DNA of 35,628 nt. Source: Hungateiclostridiaceae bacterium UBA1305. GTDB lineage: Bacteria > Bacillota > Clostridia > Acetivibrionales > DTU013. The first letter of the stretch is position 1; each line of letters opens with the position of its first letter. The translations under genes and the position numbers were made by a program. The stretch spans positions 1 through 35,628 of the forward strand of contig DBTX01000027.1 in the NCBI GenBank assembly GCA_002307275.1, read 5' to 3'. Below the pieces are notes generated by a model. That model was not told the DNA's origin and ran no database searches. It worked only from the letters and a program-made list of their open reading frames with translations. Shown here piece after piece: positions 16,570 through 25,336 of this stretch.

Positions 16570-18189
16570 CTACTGTGACTGGTATTTTTGCGGATGAACT
16601 CCAGTATATTTTTTAAAGGCCTTGCTGAAGTAGTGCGAATCTTCATACCCGACCTTTTCTGAAATCTCAAGTATTTTGAAGTCTGTGGATTTCAATAGTT
16701 TTTTCGCTTGTTCCATGCGGATCTTTGTTATATTTTGAGTAATTGTTTCTCCGGTTTCCTTCCTGAAAATCTGACTGATATAATTTGGCGTCAGATAAAT
16801 CTCCCCTGATATTTTTGCAACACTGAGATCTTCATTGTATCTCTTTGCGATGATTTCCTTGATTTTATTAATAATTGCGATGTTTTTTTGATTGTATTTT
16901 TTTGAAAAATAATGGGTAATTTCTGCAAAGATTCCTGATATATATTTTTTCAGATCATCCGCATTTTCTTTTCGATAAATTTCTTCAAGTATCATGGAAC
17001 AACTGCCTGTGATACTATCCGGATTTTCACCCAGATCTCTGATGTTTCTTGATGCGATGCATACTATTTCAACCCAGATGCTTTGAACATAATCGATGGG
17101 TATGTTTCGACTGGAACAGATCTCGTCGAATATATTGCTGATGGTTTTTTGTACAGATTCGCAATCCCCCAGCTTAACAAAATTCATTAACTGGTTTTCA
17201 TATTCATACAGATTTGAAGAGTCTATATTGGATGGATTGAACTCATTCATAATATGAATGTCATTGATGTCCAATATGGAGTTTTTACCGGTATAAAATT
17301 TATACTGCAATGCCGTGGCTGCATCTTTATAAGATAAATTAACAGACAATATGCTGCCAACCGAACGGCCTATCCCGATTGAAACTGAAACATCCAGGAA
17401 TTTTCTCAGGCACAGCGTGATTTCTTCGCATATTTCAGTGTATTTCCTGCCGGATTGTGCATTATGGTTGAAAATCATGACAAATTCATTCTCATTTGTG
17501 CTGAATACTATACCTGCATTGTAGTTGTTCATGATCTCTTCTATGATATTGTGTATACTGAAAATCAGAAGTTGTCGATCCTCTTCAGTCAGATTGTCTG
17601 TATACCTGCTGTAATCATCAATTTGAAGCACGGATACTAGATGATCCCCGTCTGTCTGCAGCGGTATATTGTAAAATTGCATTTTTTTATTTATTTCCTG
17701 TGCGTTTACATATACTCCGTGAATCATGTTTCTCAGAATATTCTCCCTTATAAGCGGGAAATGCTCATGAAGCTGTTGTTTAAGCTGAGTCACTTCAGAC
17801 TGTTGATTCCTTTCCAGTTTGATCCTGTTCACTACCTTTTTGAATACATCGGACAGGTCATCAATATTTACAGGTTTCAGGACATATCCTTCCGCATCTG
17901 CATCCAGAGCCGTCTTTGCATAATTGAAATCCTGGGCTCCGCTGATTATTACCACGCGGATGTTCATTTTTAACTCTTTGAGCTTCATTGCAACCTCAAG
18001 CCCGTCCAACATGGGCATGCGTATATCGGTAAAAAGGATATCCGGGTTCAGCTCAAGACAGGCGTCCAGAGCCTCCTGCCCATCGGCAGCCTCTGCTACG
18101 ACTTCTATACCGAAGTTTTCCCATTGTATTACATTTCTCAATCCGTGACGAACGATGGATTCGTCATCTGCGATAATCATCTTCAACAT
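16570..18189 (-). CDS. YesN-type response regulator with AraC DNA-binding domain (module 2)
   Basis: A 539-residue response regulator. The receiver domain carries ADDE, Asp55 in ILFTDIRMPMLDG and the conserved Lys in YVLKP. The middle region includes SIGIGRSVGSILSVNLSYKD and AATALQYKFYTGKNSI, typical of YesN-like proteins and reminiscent of a degenerate nucleotide-cyclase fold. The C-terminal ~100 residues are an AraC helix-turn-helix pair (LSVAKISGEIYLTPNYISQI ... VGYEDSHYFSKAFKKYTGVH). Its start overlaps the end of the kinase gene by 26 bp, indicating translational coupling. It is convergent with the kinase-associated binding protein, with only 44 bp between the stops and no clear terminator. 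Confidence 0.92.
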   Translation of the reverse strand: MLKMIIADDESIVRHGLRNVIQWENFGIEVVAEAADGQEALDACLELNPDILFTDIRMPMLDGLEVAMKLKELKMNIRVVIISGAQDFNYAKTALDADAEGYVLKPVNIDDLSDVFKKVVNRIKLERNQQSEVTQLKQQLHEHFPLIRENILRNMIHGVYVNAQEINKKMQFYNIPLQTDGDHLVSVLQIDDYSRYTDNLTEEDRQLLIFSIHNIIEEIMNNYNAGIVFSTNENEFVMIFNHNAQSGRKYTEICEEITLCLRKFLDVSVSIGIGRSVGSILSVNLSYKDAATALQYKFYTGKNSILDINDIHIMNEFNPSNIDSSNLYEYENQLMNFVKLGDCESVQKTISNIFDEICSSRNIPIDYVQSIWVEIVCIASRNIRDLGENPDSITGSCSMILEEIYRKENADDLKKYISGIFAEITHYFSKKYNQKNIAIINKIKEIIAKRYNEDLSVAKISGEIYLTPNYISQIFRKETGETITQNITKIRMEQAKKLLKSTDFKILEISEKVGYEDSHYFSKAFKKYTGVHPQKYQSQ

Positions 18190-20008
18190 AAAGCCCCTCC
18201 ATTGTTTTGACAGCCGGGAACCTGATAATAACAGTAGTACCCGGCCCTTCGTGGTTATGGAATCTTAATCCGTATTCTTTTCCGAAATAATGCCTGATCC
18301 GGTCATTCACATTTTTGATTGCAAAGGAGCTTGAGTTGCCCGGATCATCCAATATGGCATTTAATTCTTCCACATCAGCGCCGACTCCGTCATCGCTTAT
18401 ATCAATTTCAATGACCGAATCGATTTTTTTGCCTGTAATGGTGATGGTACCTTTTCCTGATCTTTTATTTATGCCGTGGAGTATTGAGTTTTCCACAACA
18501 GGCTGAAGTATCAGCTTTACGCTGAGAAAACCAAGGATATCGCCGGAAAAGTCAATATGGTAATCCAACTTCTCCTTGAAACGTATTGCTTGAATTTTCA
18601 AATAACTTTCCACTTGTGTTTTTTCATCTTCCAGAGAAATGATGTTTTTCCCTTTGCTCAAGCTGTATCTGAAAAAATTCGAAAGTGATGTCACCATTGT
18701 ACTTATATCTGCAGCTTTCAGTTCTAATGCCATCCAGTTGACCGAATCCAGGGTATTGTAAAGGAAATGCGGGTTGATCTGTGCCTGCAGGGATTTCAAT
18801 TCAACTTCCTTTTTTCTGACCTCACTGACGTAGAGCTTTTCGATCAGCTCTTTTATATTGTGCAGCATTGTTTTATATGAATTGAAAAGATAGGCAAATT
18901 CGTCGTTCCTTATATATTCCAAAGAAATATCGAAGTTGTTGTTCTGTACTTCGGACATGGATTTAACGAGCTTCCGGATCGGGTAGGATATATTGTCGGA
19001 AAGCAGTAAAGCCATAAATATGGCAATCATGGAACTGAGAATCACCACTATTACGATTACTCTGTTGAAGGATATCAGTTCGCCATTTATTTCACTCATT
19101 GGTGTCAATGATACTATCGTCCAGTCCGGACCTTCTATTCTTTTGTAGGAGACAAGCATATTGCTCCGGTTTATAGTTTCTATAAATGAGCCGGATTGTT
19201 CAGAATTGTTTTTAAAAATATTCTGAATGTATTTTTCGCCGGAAAGATCTTTACCCGGCAAGGAAGCATCGGGACTTGTGAGAATGGACCGGCTGCTATT
19301 CAATATGAAAATGGAACTGCCGATTGTTGGCTTGGATTTATTTAAAATATTATTGAAATAGTCTGCACCTGCATCGATCAGCAGAACTCCGCCGAACCGT
19401 ATGCTCATATCGTCCAAACCAAATAACCTTACGGCAATTTTTACTGTTTTTACATTTTTGGAGGATACGGTGACAGAATCGGTTCCAATTATAGTGTAAT
19501 CTGCTTTATACGGAAGATTCATGTACCATTTTTCTGTTTCTATAATGCTCGTATCGGATACTTTGTCGGTAAATCTGTAAAACATGTATTCAGGCCTGTT
19601 GTAAATATACATTTTAGGAATGATCAGATCCCGGGCCGTATCTGTTACTGTGTAATTCTCCAGAAGCTTGTCCAATACGGACATTTCATTTATGATATCG
19701 GTAGTACTTGCCGGATGATCTGCTGATAATATCCGGACTACATCGGTATTCAGATATATTTCTTTGGAGGCATCGTATATGGAATCCAATTTCTGCAGAA
19801 TATTGTCGCTTATGATGTTGAGCTTTTCCTCCAGAGCGGAATTGGTTTTCTCGGTGATAATGCCGGTTGATTTATAATACAGAGTAATTGAAATAATTGA
19901 TGTCGGAAGCAGCGCAAGGAATATGAAATAAAGCAGCAACCTGCTTCTGATGCTTATGGTAAAGAGCAGATGATTGGAAAAAACGGCTTTTACAGCTTTT
20001 TTCAGCAT
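18164..20008 (-). CDS. YesM-type sensor histidine kinase (module 2)
   Basis: A membrane sensor kinase of 614 residues from MLKKAVKAVF. That start has a GGAG 7 nt upstream; a TTG 105 bp earlier would add a non-family N-terminus. Transmembrane segment 1 is ~23-44, a dCache-like extracellular domain follows, transmembrane segment 2 is ~317-337, and then HAMP. The kinase domain has QAQINPHFLYNTLDSVNWMA (His414), the N-box PVVENSILHG and the G-box SDDGVGAD. It is divergent from a promoter driving three binding proteins and a transporter, the usual genetic setting for a sugar-responsive YesM/YesN pair. It is therefore the best candidate regulator of the 20165-26893 genes. Confidence 0.92.
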   Translation of the reverse strand: MLKKAVKAVFSNHLLFTISIRSRLLLYFIFLALLPTSIISITLYYKSTGIITEKTNSALEEKLNIISDNILQKLDSIYDASKEIYLNTDVVRILSADHPASTTDIINEMSVLDKLLENYTVTDTARDLIIPKMYIYNRPEYMFYRFTDKVSDTSIIETEKWYMNLPYKADYTIIGTDSVTVSSKNVKTVKIAVRLFGLDDMSIRFGGVLLIDAGADYFNNILNKSKPTIGSSIFILNSSRSILTSPDASLPGKDLSGEKYIQNIFKNNSEQSGSFIETINRSNMLVSYKRIEGPDWTIVSLTPMSEINGELISFNRVIVIVVILSSMIAIFMALLLSDNISYPIRKLVKSMSEVQNNNFDISLEYIRNDEFAYLFNSYKTMLHNIKELIEKLYVSEVRKKEVELKSLQAQINPHFLYNTLDSVNWMALELKAADISTMVTSLSNFFRYSLSKGKNIISLEDEKTQVESYLKIQAIRFKEKLDYHIDFSGDILGFLSVKLILQPVVENSILHGINKRSGKGTITITGKKIDSVIEIDISDDGVGADVEELNAILDDPGNSSSFAIKNVNDRIRHYFGKEYGLRFHNHEGPGTTVIIRFPAVKTMEGLYVEDDYRR

Positions 20009-20069
20009 TAGTGGCTCCACTCCCCGTCTGACCGATAAAATCTGCCAGTAGATAAAACAATAATATATA

Positions 20070-20112
20070 TTAACATAACAACTAACTTTATTATATAATG
20101 AAACGGTGTACA
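20070..20112 (+). promoter_or_regulatory. Promoter of the binding-protein/transporter genes with cre-like site
   Basis: TTAACA (20070-20075), 18 bp and TATAAT (20094-20099) form a good sigma-A promoter about 60 bp before the next gene. TGAAACGGTGTACA (20099-20112), at the predicted transcription start, matches 8 of the 10 conserved cre positions (mismatches at the central C and at W). It could be a CcpA roadblock; low confidence for that part. Confidence 0.5.
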
Positions 20113-20164
20113 ACTCAATCGCGAAAGGCTGTATTTCATCGCTAAAATGCTATGAGGTGAAAGA

Positions 20165-21592
20165 ATGAAAAGATTAAGGCACCCGATATTTTGCTGGTTA
20201 TATGTAGTTTTGCTATTTGCCTCCTTCTTCACAGGCTGCAGTCATGTTAATGAGAAGACAGGGCAGAAACCCGGGCTGGCTGGTGAAAATGCATTAATCG
20301 GTTCAAACCCGGGTAAGATCAACATTCAGTTTGCCCATTGGTCCATACCTTCAGCCCGACTTTCTGAAAATGTCATCAACAAATTTAATGAAACGAATAA
20401 GAATAATATTTATATAGAAGAGCTTAAAATTCCCATGGAAAGATACATCGAGACGCTGAACATGCTGAATGCTTCCGGCAAAGGTCCGGATGTTTTCGAA
20501 ATCATCAGGGAATGGCTTGACAGTTATGTCGCCAAGGGATGGGCGGCAGATATGACAAAATCTGTTGACAACGATTTTCTTAGTGACTTTCCAAAATGGG
20601 CCGTCGATTATGCCAGGACTTTTGAGGATAGCAGCGGAAGGGTATTCTCCTTTCCGTCTGTTCAAATAACCTACAGGCTGATTTATAACAAGGATTTGTT
20701 CAGCGAAGCGGGTTTGGATCCGGAAAACCCGCCCCGAACGCTATCGGATATTGAAAACTATGCTTTAAAAATCAGTAATGCCGAAGTAGGAAAAAGAAAA
20801 TACGGCATTGCTTTGCCCATGGGAGAAGAATGGATGGATTTCGTAATGCCGATGGAGGCATCCAATTGTTATAGCGGGGTTTATTTTTATGATTTCAGGG
20901 AGGGTAAATATGACTTGACTGTTTATGAGCCCTGGCTTGCAGCAATTAGAAATATGAATGAAAACGGAGGTCTTTTTCCGGGCTCGGATACCATGAAAAT
21001 CAGCCAGGCAATTGCTCAGTTTGCTGACGGGAATATCGGCATGATGTATGTGTCAAGCTGGGAAGCGTCATTACTTTTTGATCAGTTTCCGCCGATATGC
21101 GATTGGGGAGTAACGCTGCCCCCGGCAATCGATGAAGCCTCCATAGGCAGGGGGGCTGTAAAAATAGATACGGCAGGCTGGAACGTGGTAAATTCCGGCA
21201 CAAAATACATGGATGAATCGGCAAAAGTGTGGAAATTTTTATATTCGTACGATTATCTTGCCGATCTATCCGATAATGGATTAGTTATCCCACTAATGAA
21301 CGATATTTCGCCGGACTCGGGTGTCCGCAAGGATATCGCCAGGTTATCAGAATTTTTACCCGGAAGATATGATTCTGTTTATCCCGGAACTCCTCTGAAC
21401 ATGGAAGAATGGACGCGCAAAGACATATACAGGTCGGCTCTTTCAGGGAATCATAACGGTCAGGAATTGCTGGAAGAAAGCAATAGGCTGAATACTCTGC
21501 TCGATATCAATGCGAATAATGGACTTATCAATATAAATGATTACAGATATCCGGATTTTGATTCTCTGAAGCCGGTGAAACAATTGAAGTGA
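20165..21592 (+). CDS. Extracellular solute-binding lipoprotein, divergent from kinase 2
   Basis: A 475-residue lipoprotein: the signal peptide ends in FFTGC with lipidated Cys25. The mature part is a family 1 solute-binding protein (INIQFAHWS..., MLNASGKGPDVFEIIREWLD, RLIYNKDLFSEAGLDPENPP, QFADGNIGMMYVSSWEASLL). AGGTG lies about 6 nt before ATG. It differs in sequence from the other four binding proteins in the window and is only 12 bp upstream of one of them. The permeases downstream more likely use the LplA-like proteins, so this one may serve another transporter or feed the divergent sensor kinase. The ligand is presumably an oligosaccharide but is not identifiable. Confidence 0.88.
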   Translation: MKRLRHPIFCWLYVVLLFASFFTGCSHVNEKTGQKPGLAGENALIGSNPGKINIQFAHWSIPSARLSENVINKFNETNKNNIYIEELKIPMERYIETLNMLNASGKGPDVFEIIREWLDSYVAKGWAADMTKSVDNDFLSDFPKWAVDYARTFEDSSGRVFSFPSVQITYRLIYNKDLFSEAGLDPENPPRTLSDIENYALKISNAEVGKRKYGIALPMGEEWMDFVMPMEASNCYSGVYFYDFREGKYDLTVYEPWLAAIRNMNENGGLFPGSDTMKISQAIAQFADGNIGMMYVSSWEASLLFDQFPPICDWGVTLPPAIDEASIGRGAVKIDTAGWNVVNSGTKYMDESAKVWKFLYSYDYLADLSDNGLVIPLMNDISPDSGVRKDIARLSEFLPGRYDSVYPGTPLNMEEWTRKDIYRSALSGNHNGQELLEESNRLNTLLDINANNGLININDYRYPDFDSLKPVKQLK

Positions 21593-21604
21593 GGAGGTCT
21601 GTAA

Positions 21605-23140
21605 ATGTACAACGCAATAAAAAGTTCATGCCTGATGTTCATAGCCTTTGCACTCTCTGTTTCACTCTCAGGCTGCGGATCACCAAACATCGCAACTGAT
21701 ACCGAAGCATCATCCGCGGCAGTTCCGGCAAACCTGGAACCGCTGCAGCCCGTGGAATTGGATTGGTACCTGCCGGCAACGCCCCAGAAGGATACACAGC
21801 TTGTGGAACAGGCTCTGGATACTTATCTGAAGGATAAGATCAATGCAACTATCAAACTTAATATGGTCGATTGGGGAAGCTGGAGTGAAAAATTTCCGAT
21901 CCTTCTCGCATCCGGTGAAAATGTCGACATTATGTTTACCGCAGGTTGGAGCCAGTACCCGCAGAGTGTGGCGAAGGGCTATTTCGTGGATATTACCGAT
22001 ATGCTGGACAAGTATGCTCCAAAAACAAAGTCGAATTTACCGCCGCTCCTTTTTGAAGGTGCAAAAATAAATGGGAAAATTTATGCCATTCCTACAAGCA
22101 AGGAATTAGCCCATACGAACGGATATTTATACAGCGTCGATCTGGCGCAGAAGTTTGGCGTCTATGAGGACCTTCAGAAATTCAAGACAACAATCCCCAC
22201 TCTTGCCGATCTGGAACCCATATTGTTGAAAGTACACGCCGCAGACCCTGATATTTACCCTGTTGAAGCTTTTTCAGTCAGTGACTTCGCCAGGAAATTC
22301 AATGATTTTGACCCTATAGGCGATGAAACCGTGCCTGGTGTGCTCTATCCGAATAAGGATACAAAAGTAGTTGATGAGTATGAGACACCCGAATATAAAG
22401 CTGTTCTGGATATAGTCCGCCGGTTCTATACGGAAGGACTGATCCGCAGGGATGCTCCTACACTTCAGGACGTTCAACCCGACAGAAAAGCCAACAAGGT
22501 CTTTTTGCAGGGCGGGACTACAAAACCTCTAGCAAATGAAGAAGTCGGTACGGCATTAGGCTACAGGATGGAGCAAATCTCATATACAAAACCGTTTGTG
22601 ACTGCGAATGATGTTACGGGTTCCATGAATGCTGTTGCAGCGACTTCCAAAAACAAGGAGAGGGCTTTGATGCTGCTTGAACTGGTAAATACCGATCCTG
22701 TAGTAAACAATATGTTGAATTATGGAGTAGAAAATATTCATTGGGTCAGGAAAACTGACAATGCGGTTGATTTTGCGCCAGGTGTGGACGCCAGGACTAC
22801 AGGTTATATGCCGAATGCCTTCTGGGAATTCGGAAACCAGTTCCTGAACTATTTCATGGTGGGCCAGAATACGCAGAAATGGGATCTTTTCAAGCAGTAC
22901 AATGATACCGGAACAGTAAGCAAAATACTGGGTTTCAGCTTTGACGCCGAACCCGTAAAGACTGAAATTGCTGCTGTAAGAAATGTCATAAAGGAACTTG
23001 GGCCTTCATTGGAGAATGGAGCTGTAGACCCTGGTGAATATCTGCCCAGGATGATTGAGAAGATGAAACAGGCAGGACTTGGGAACATAATCCAGGAAAA
23101 GCAGAAACAGATTGATGCCTGGCTTGCAGCTGCCAGGTAA
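21605..23140 (+). CDS. LplA-type sugar-binding lipoprotein, first of a paralogous pair
   Basis: A 511-residue lipoprotein with lipobox LSGC (Cys24). The mature sequence (VELDWYLPATPQKDT, MFTAGWSQYPQSVAKGYF, IYAIPTSKELAHTNGYLYS, FLQGGTTKPLANEEVGTALG) and the C-terminal DUF3502-like region (NAFWEFGNQFLNYFM, IIQEKQKQIDAWL) are typical of LplA-like binding proteins that work with LplB/YtcP permeases. GAGGAGGT 7 nt before ATG is a strong ribosome binding site. A highly similar paralogue lies on the other side of the permeases. A terminator-like hairpin follows, suggesting it is expressed more strongly than the permeases. Confidence 0.92.
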   Translation: MYNAIKSSCLMFIAFALSVSLSGCGSPNIATDTEASSAAVPANLEPLQPVELDWYLPATPQKDTQLVEQALDTYLKDKINATIKLNMVDWGSWSEKFPILLASGENVDIMFTAGWSQYPQSVAKGYFVDITDMLDKYAPKTKSNLPPLLFEGAKINGKIYAIPTSKELAHTNGYLYSVDLAQKFGVYEDLQKFKTTIPTLADLEPILLKVHAADPDIYPVEAFSVSDFARKFNDFDPIGDETVPGVLYPNKDTKVVDEYETPEYKAVLDIVRRFYTEGLIRRDAPTLQDVQPDRKANKVFLQGGTTKPLANEEVGTALGYRMEQISYTKPFVTANDVTGSMNAVAATSKNKERALMLLELVNTDPVVNNMLNYGVENIHWVRKTDNAVDFAPGVDARTTGYMPNAFWEFGNQFLNYFMVGQNTQKWDLFKQYNDTGTVSKILGFSFDAEPVKTEIAAVRNVIKELGPSLENGAVDPGEYLPRMIEKMKQAGLGNIIQEKQKQIDAWLAAAR

Positions 23141-23192
23141 ATAAATGAACACTCGAAATATATGCTGTTGTATACTAATATTTACATAAATT

Positions 23193-23228
23193 GGGGCGAA
23201 TTTCAAATGATCGTCCCTGTTTTTTTTG
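23193..23228 (+). terminator. Hairpin with T run between binding protein and permeases
   Basis: GGGGCGA (23193-23199) pairs with TCGTCCC (23211-23217, one G-T wobble) across an 11-nt loop and is followed by TGTTTTTTTT. It could terminate fully, with a fresh promoter in the ~115 bp before the permease gene, or partly, setting a high binding-protein to permease ratio. A cre-like sequence lies at 23321-23335, next to the permease start. Confidence 0.75.
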
Positions 23229-23344
23229 AATCTTTTTCTGAGGTCGGGAAGTGTGTAGAATAATCCACCTCATCATAGATGAGTCCATTTATCGTGTTTC
23301 CTTTATGCTTTAGAATTATATCATAAACGGTTACACGGAAAGGG

Positions 23345-24313
23345 ATGGTCGTCATCAGCAGTATTCATTATCCAATAAAGAAAAAACCGCCTTTTTATGA
23401 ATTGGTAAAAAACAAAGCATTGTTTATTATGCTTATCCCTGGTTTGATAGTGCTCCTGATAAACAATTACCTGCCGATGCTTGGTGTGGTACTGGCATTC
23501 AAAGACTTTAAAATGTCGTCCCCGAACTTTTTTGTCAGCTTGTTTTCAAGCAAGTGGACAGGGTTTAAAAACTTCGAATTCTTTCTGACAACAAGCTATG
23601 CATATGAAATTACACGAAACACAATCCTGTTCAATTTGCTTTTTATTGTGCTTACTCCGCTTACAGCAATACCTGCAGCCATAGCGCTCAATGAACTGAG
23701 AAACCGCAGGCTCGCCAAAACATACCAGACATTCATGTTCCTGCCTCAGTTTTTGTCCTGGGTTGTAGTAGGCTATCTTGCGTTTTCATTATTCAGTGTG
23801 GATACGGGATTCATTAACAAAAGCATTTTGCAGCCTTTGGGCATTGATGCTGTTCATTGGTATAGCGTACCCAGGTACTGGATCTTTATATTGCCAATGG
23901 TAACTATATGGAAGTCACTGGGGTACAACAGCATTATATATTTCGCGGGGATTTCCAACATCGACCCGGAACTGTATGAAGCTGCAGTGATAGACGGTGC
24001 AGGCAAGTGGAAGCAGACGGTTTATATAACTGTTCCGATGCTGATACCTCTGGCAATTATTTTAACATTGTTATCCATAGGAAGAATATTTTTTGCAGAT
24101 TTTGGCCTTTTCTTCCAGGTTACCCAAAATGCAGGAATATTGTATCCTGTAACCCTTGTCATTGATACGTATGTATATAATGCATTCCGGACGATGGGCG
24201 ATATCAGTATGTCTGCAGCTGCCGGGCTGTATCAGGCATCCGTGGGATTTATACTTGTCCTTGCCAGCAACCTTATAGTAAAAAGAATCAATAAAGACTA
24301 TGTATTGTTTTAG
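23345..24313 (+). CDS. Sugar ABC transporter permease, LplB family
   Basis: A 322-residue integral membrane permease of the binding-protein-dependent type-I class with about six hydrophobic helices, starting around residue 25 (ALFIMLIPGLIVLLINNYLP). The EAA loop, YEAAVIDGAGKWKQTVYITV at ~211-230, is the coupling site for the ATPase. The N-terminus (KNKALFIMLIPG) and the C-terminal NLIVKRINKDYVLF match LplB-type proteins. The start is preceded by GGAAAGGG at very short spacing, so initiation may be weak. It pairs with the next permease. No ATPase gene is present, as is common when a shared MsmK/UgpC-like ATPase serves several transporters. Confidence 0.93.
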   Translation: MVVISSIHYPIKKKPPFYELVKNKALFIMLIPGLIVLLINNYLPMLGVVLAFKDFKMSSPNFFVSLFSSKWTGFKNFEFFLTTSYAYEITRNTILFNLLFIVLTPLTAIPAAIALNELRNRRLAKTYQTFMFLPQFLSWVVVGYLAFSLFSVDTGFINKSILQPLGIDAVHWYSVPRYWIFILPMVTIWKSLGYNSIIYFAGISNIDPELYEAAVIDGAGKWKQTVYITVPMLIPLAIILTLLSIGRIFFADFGLFFQVTQNAGILYPVTLVIDTYVYNAFRTMGDISMSAAAGLYQASVGFILVLASNLIVKRINKDYVLF

Positions 24314-24355
24314 CAGAAATGAATCAAATTTGACGTTTTAAAGAGGTGACTTGAT

Positions 24356-25267
24356 ATGGCAAGTACAGAACATATTGATAATAACCGCATATCCGGATTG
24401 ACCAATGCTGTATTCAATGCGATTTTCCTTATGTATACAGTGATATGTATTTCACCCTTGCTGCTGGTATTTATGGTTTCGATAACAGACGAAAAAACAT
24501 TGAATACGAATGGATTCAGTTTTTTTCCGCAGAAGTTCAGTTCGATGGCATATCAGTATATTGTGAGCGATTTAGGACAGATAATAAGGTCATATGGGAT
24601 TTCGATATTCATAACAGTGGCCGGAACGGCTCTCAGTGTTCTTATTACAGCACTATTTGCATATCCGCTCTCAAGAAAGGAATTCAAATACCGTGGATTT
24701 TTTTCCTTTCTCGTATTTTTTACCATGCTGTTTAGCGGCGGATTGGTCCCCTGGTTCATGGTATATGCAAAGTTTTTAAAATGGAGCAACACGATAAATG
24801 TCCTTATTTTCCCCATGCTTTTGACGCCTGTTTTTGTAATAATTATGAAAACCTTTTTTTCCACCACCATACCGAACTCTATCGTGGAATCTGCAAAGAT
24901 GGATGGAGCAAGCGATTTCAGGGTGTTCTATTCTATAATACTCAGGCTTTCCACACCTGTGCTTGCGACCATCGGCCTGTTTGACAGCCTCAATTACTGG
25001 AACGACTGGTTTACTTCAATGATGTTCATAACAAAAAATGAATTGACTCCATTGCAGTTTCTTTTATACAGGGTCCAGTCTTCACTGACCTATTTGATAC
25101 AAATATCGTCCCAGACAGGGCAGGGGTCTCTGACTATGGCAGACCTGCCCGGCCAGAGTGCGCGGATGGCCTTGTGTGTTGTCGCAATAGGACCGATCAT
25201 CCTGGCATACCCGTTCTTCCAAAAATATTTTGTAAAAGGCCTTACCATCGGCGCAATAAAGGGCTAA
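24356..25267 (+). CDS. Sugar ABC transporter permease, YtcP/LplC family
   Basis: A 303-residue carbohydrate permease of the MalG-like class. Hydrophobic helices begin at ~residue 22 (VICISPLLLVFMVSITD). A degenerate EAA loop, VESAKMDGASDFRVFYSIIL, starts at ~177. The C-terminus PFFQKYFVKGLTIGAIKG is characteristic of this family. GAGGTGA lies 7 nt before ATG. It lies 42 bp after the first permease and should form a heterodimer with it. A third LplA-type component, another binding protein, follows about 70 bp later. Confidence 0.93.
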   Translation: MASTEHIDNNRISGLTNAVFNAIFLMYTVICISPLLLVFMVSITDEKTLNTNGFSFFPQKFSSMAYQYIVSDLGQIIRSYGISIFITVAGTALSVLITALFAYPLSRKEFKYRGFFSFLVFFTMLFSGGLVPWFMVYAKFLKWSNTINVLIFPMLLTPVFVIIMKTFFSTTIPNSIVESAKMDGASDFRVFYSIILRLSTPVLATIGLFDSLNYWNDWFTSMMFITKNELTPLQFLLYRVQSSLTYLIQISSQTGQGSLTMADLPGQSARMALCVVAIGPIILAYPFFQKYFVKGLTIGAIKG

Positions 25268-25336
25268 TCCTGGTATTCTTCCGCAGATGGCGGATAGCCG
25301 GATAGTAATATAACCCAAATAAGAGGAGGACTGTTT

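Noticed and set aside
20008..20113. Upstream TTG extension of the second kinase
   Set aside because: The added 35 residues are not family-like, while ATG 20008 has a well-placed GGAG.
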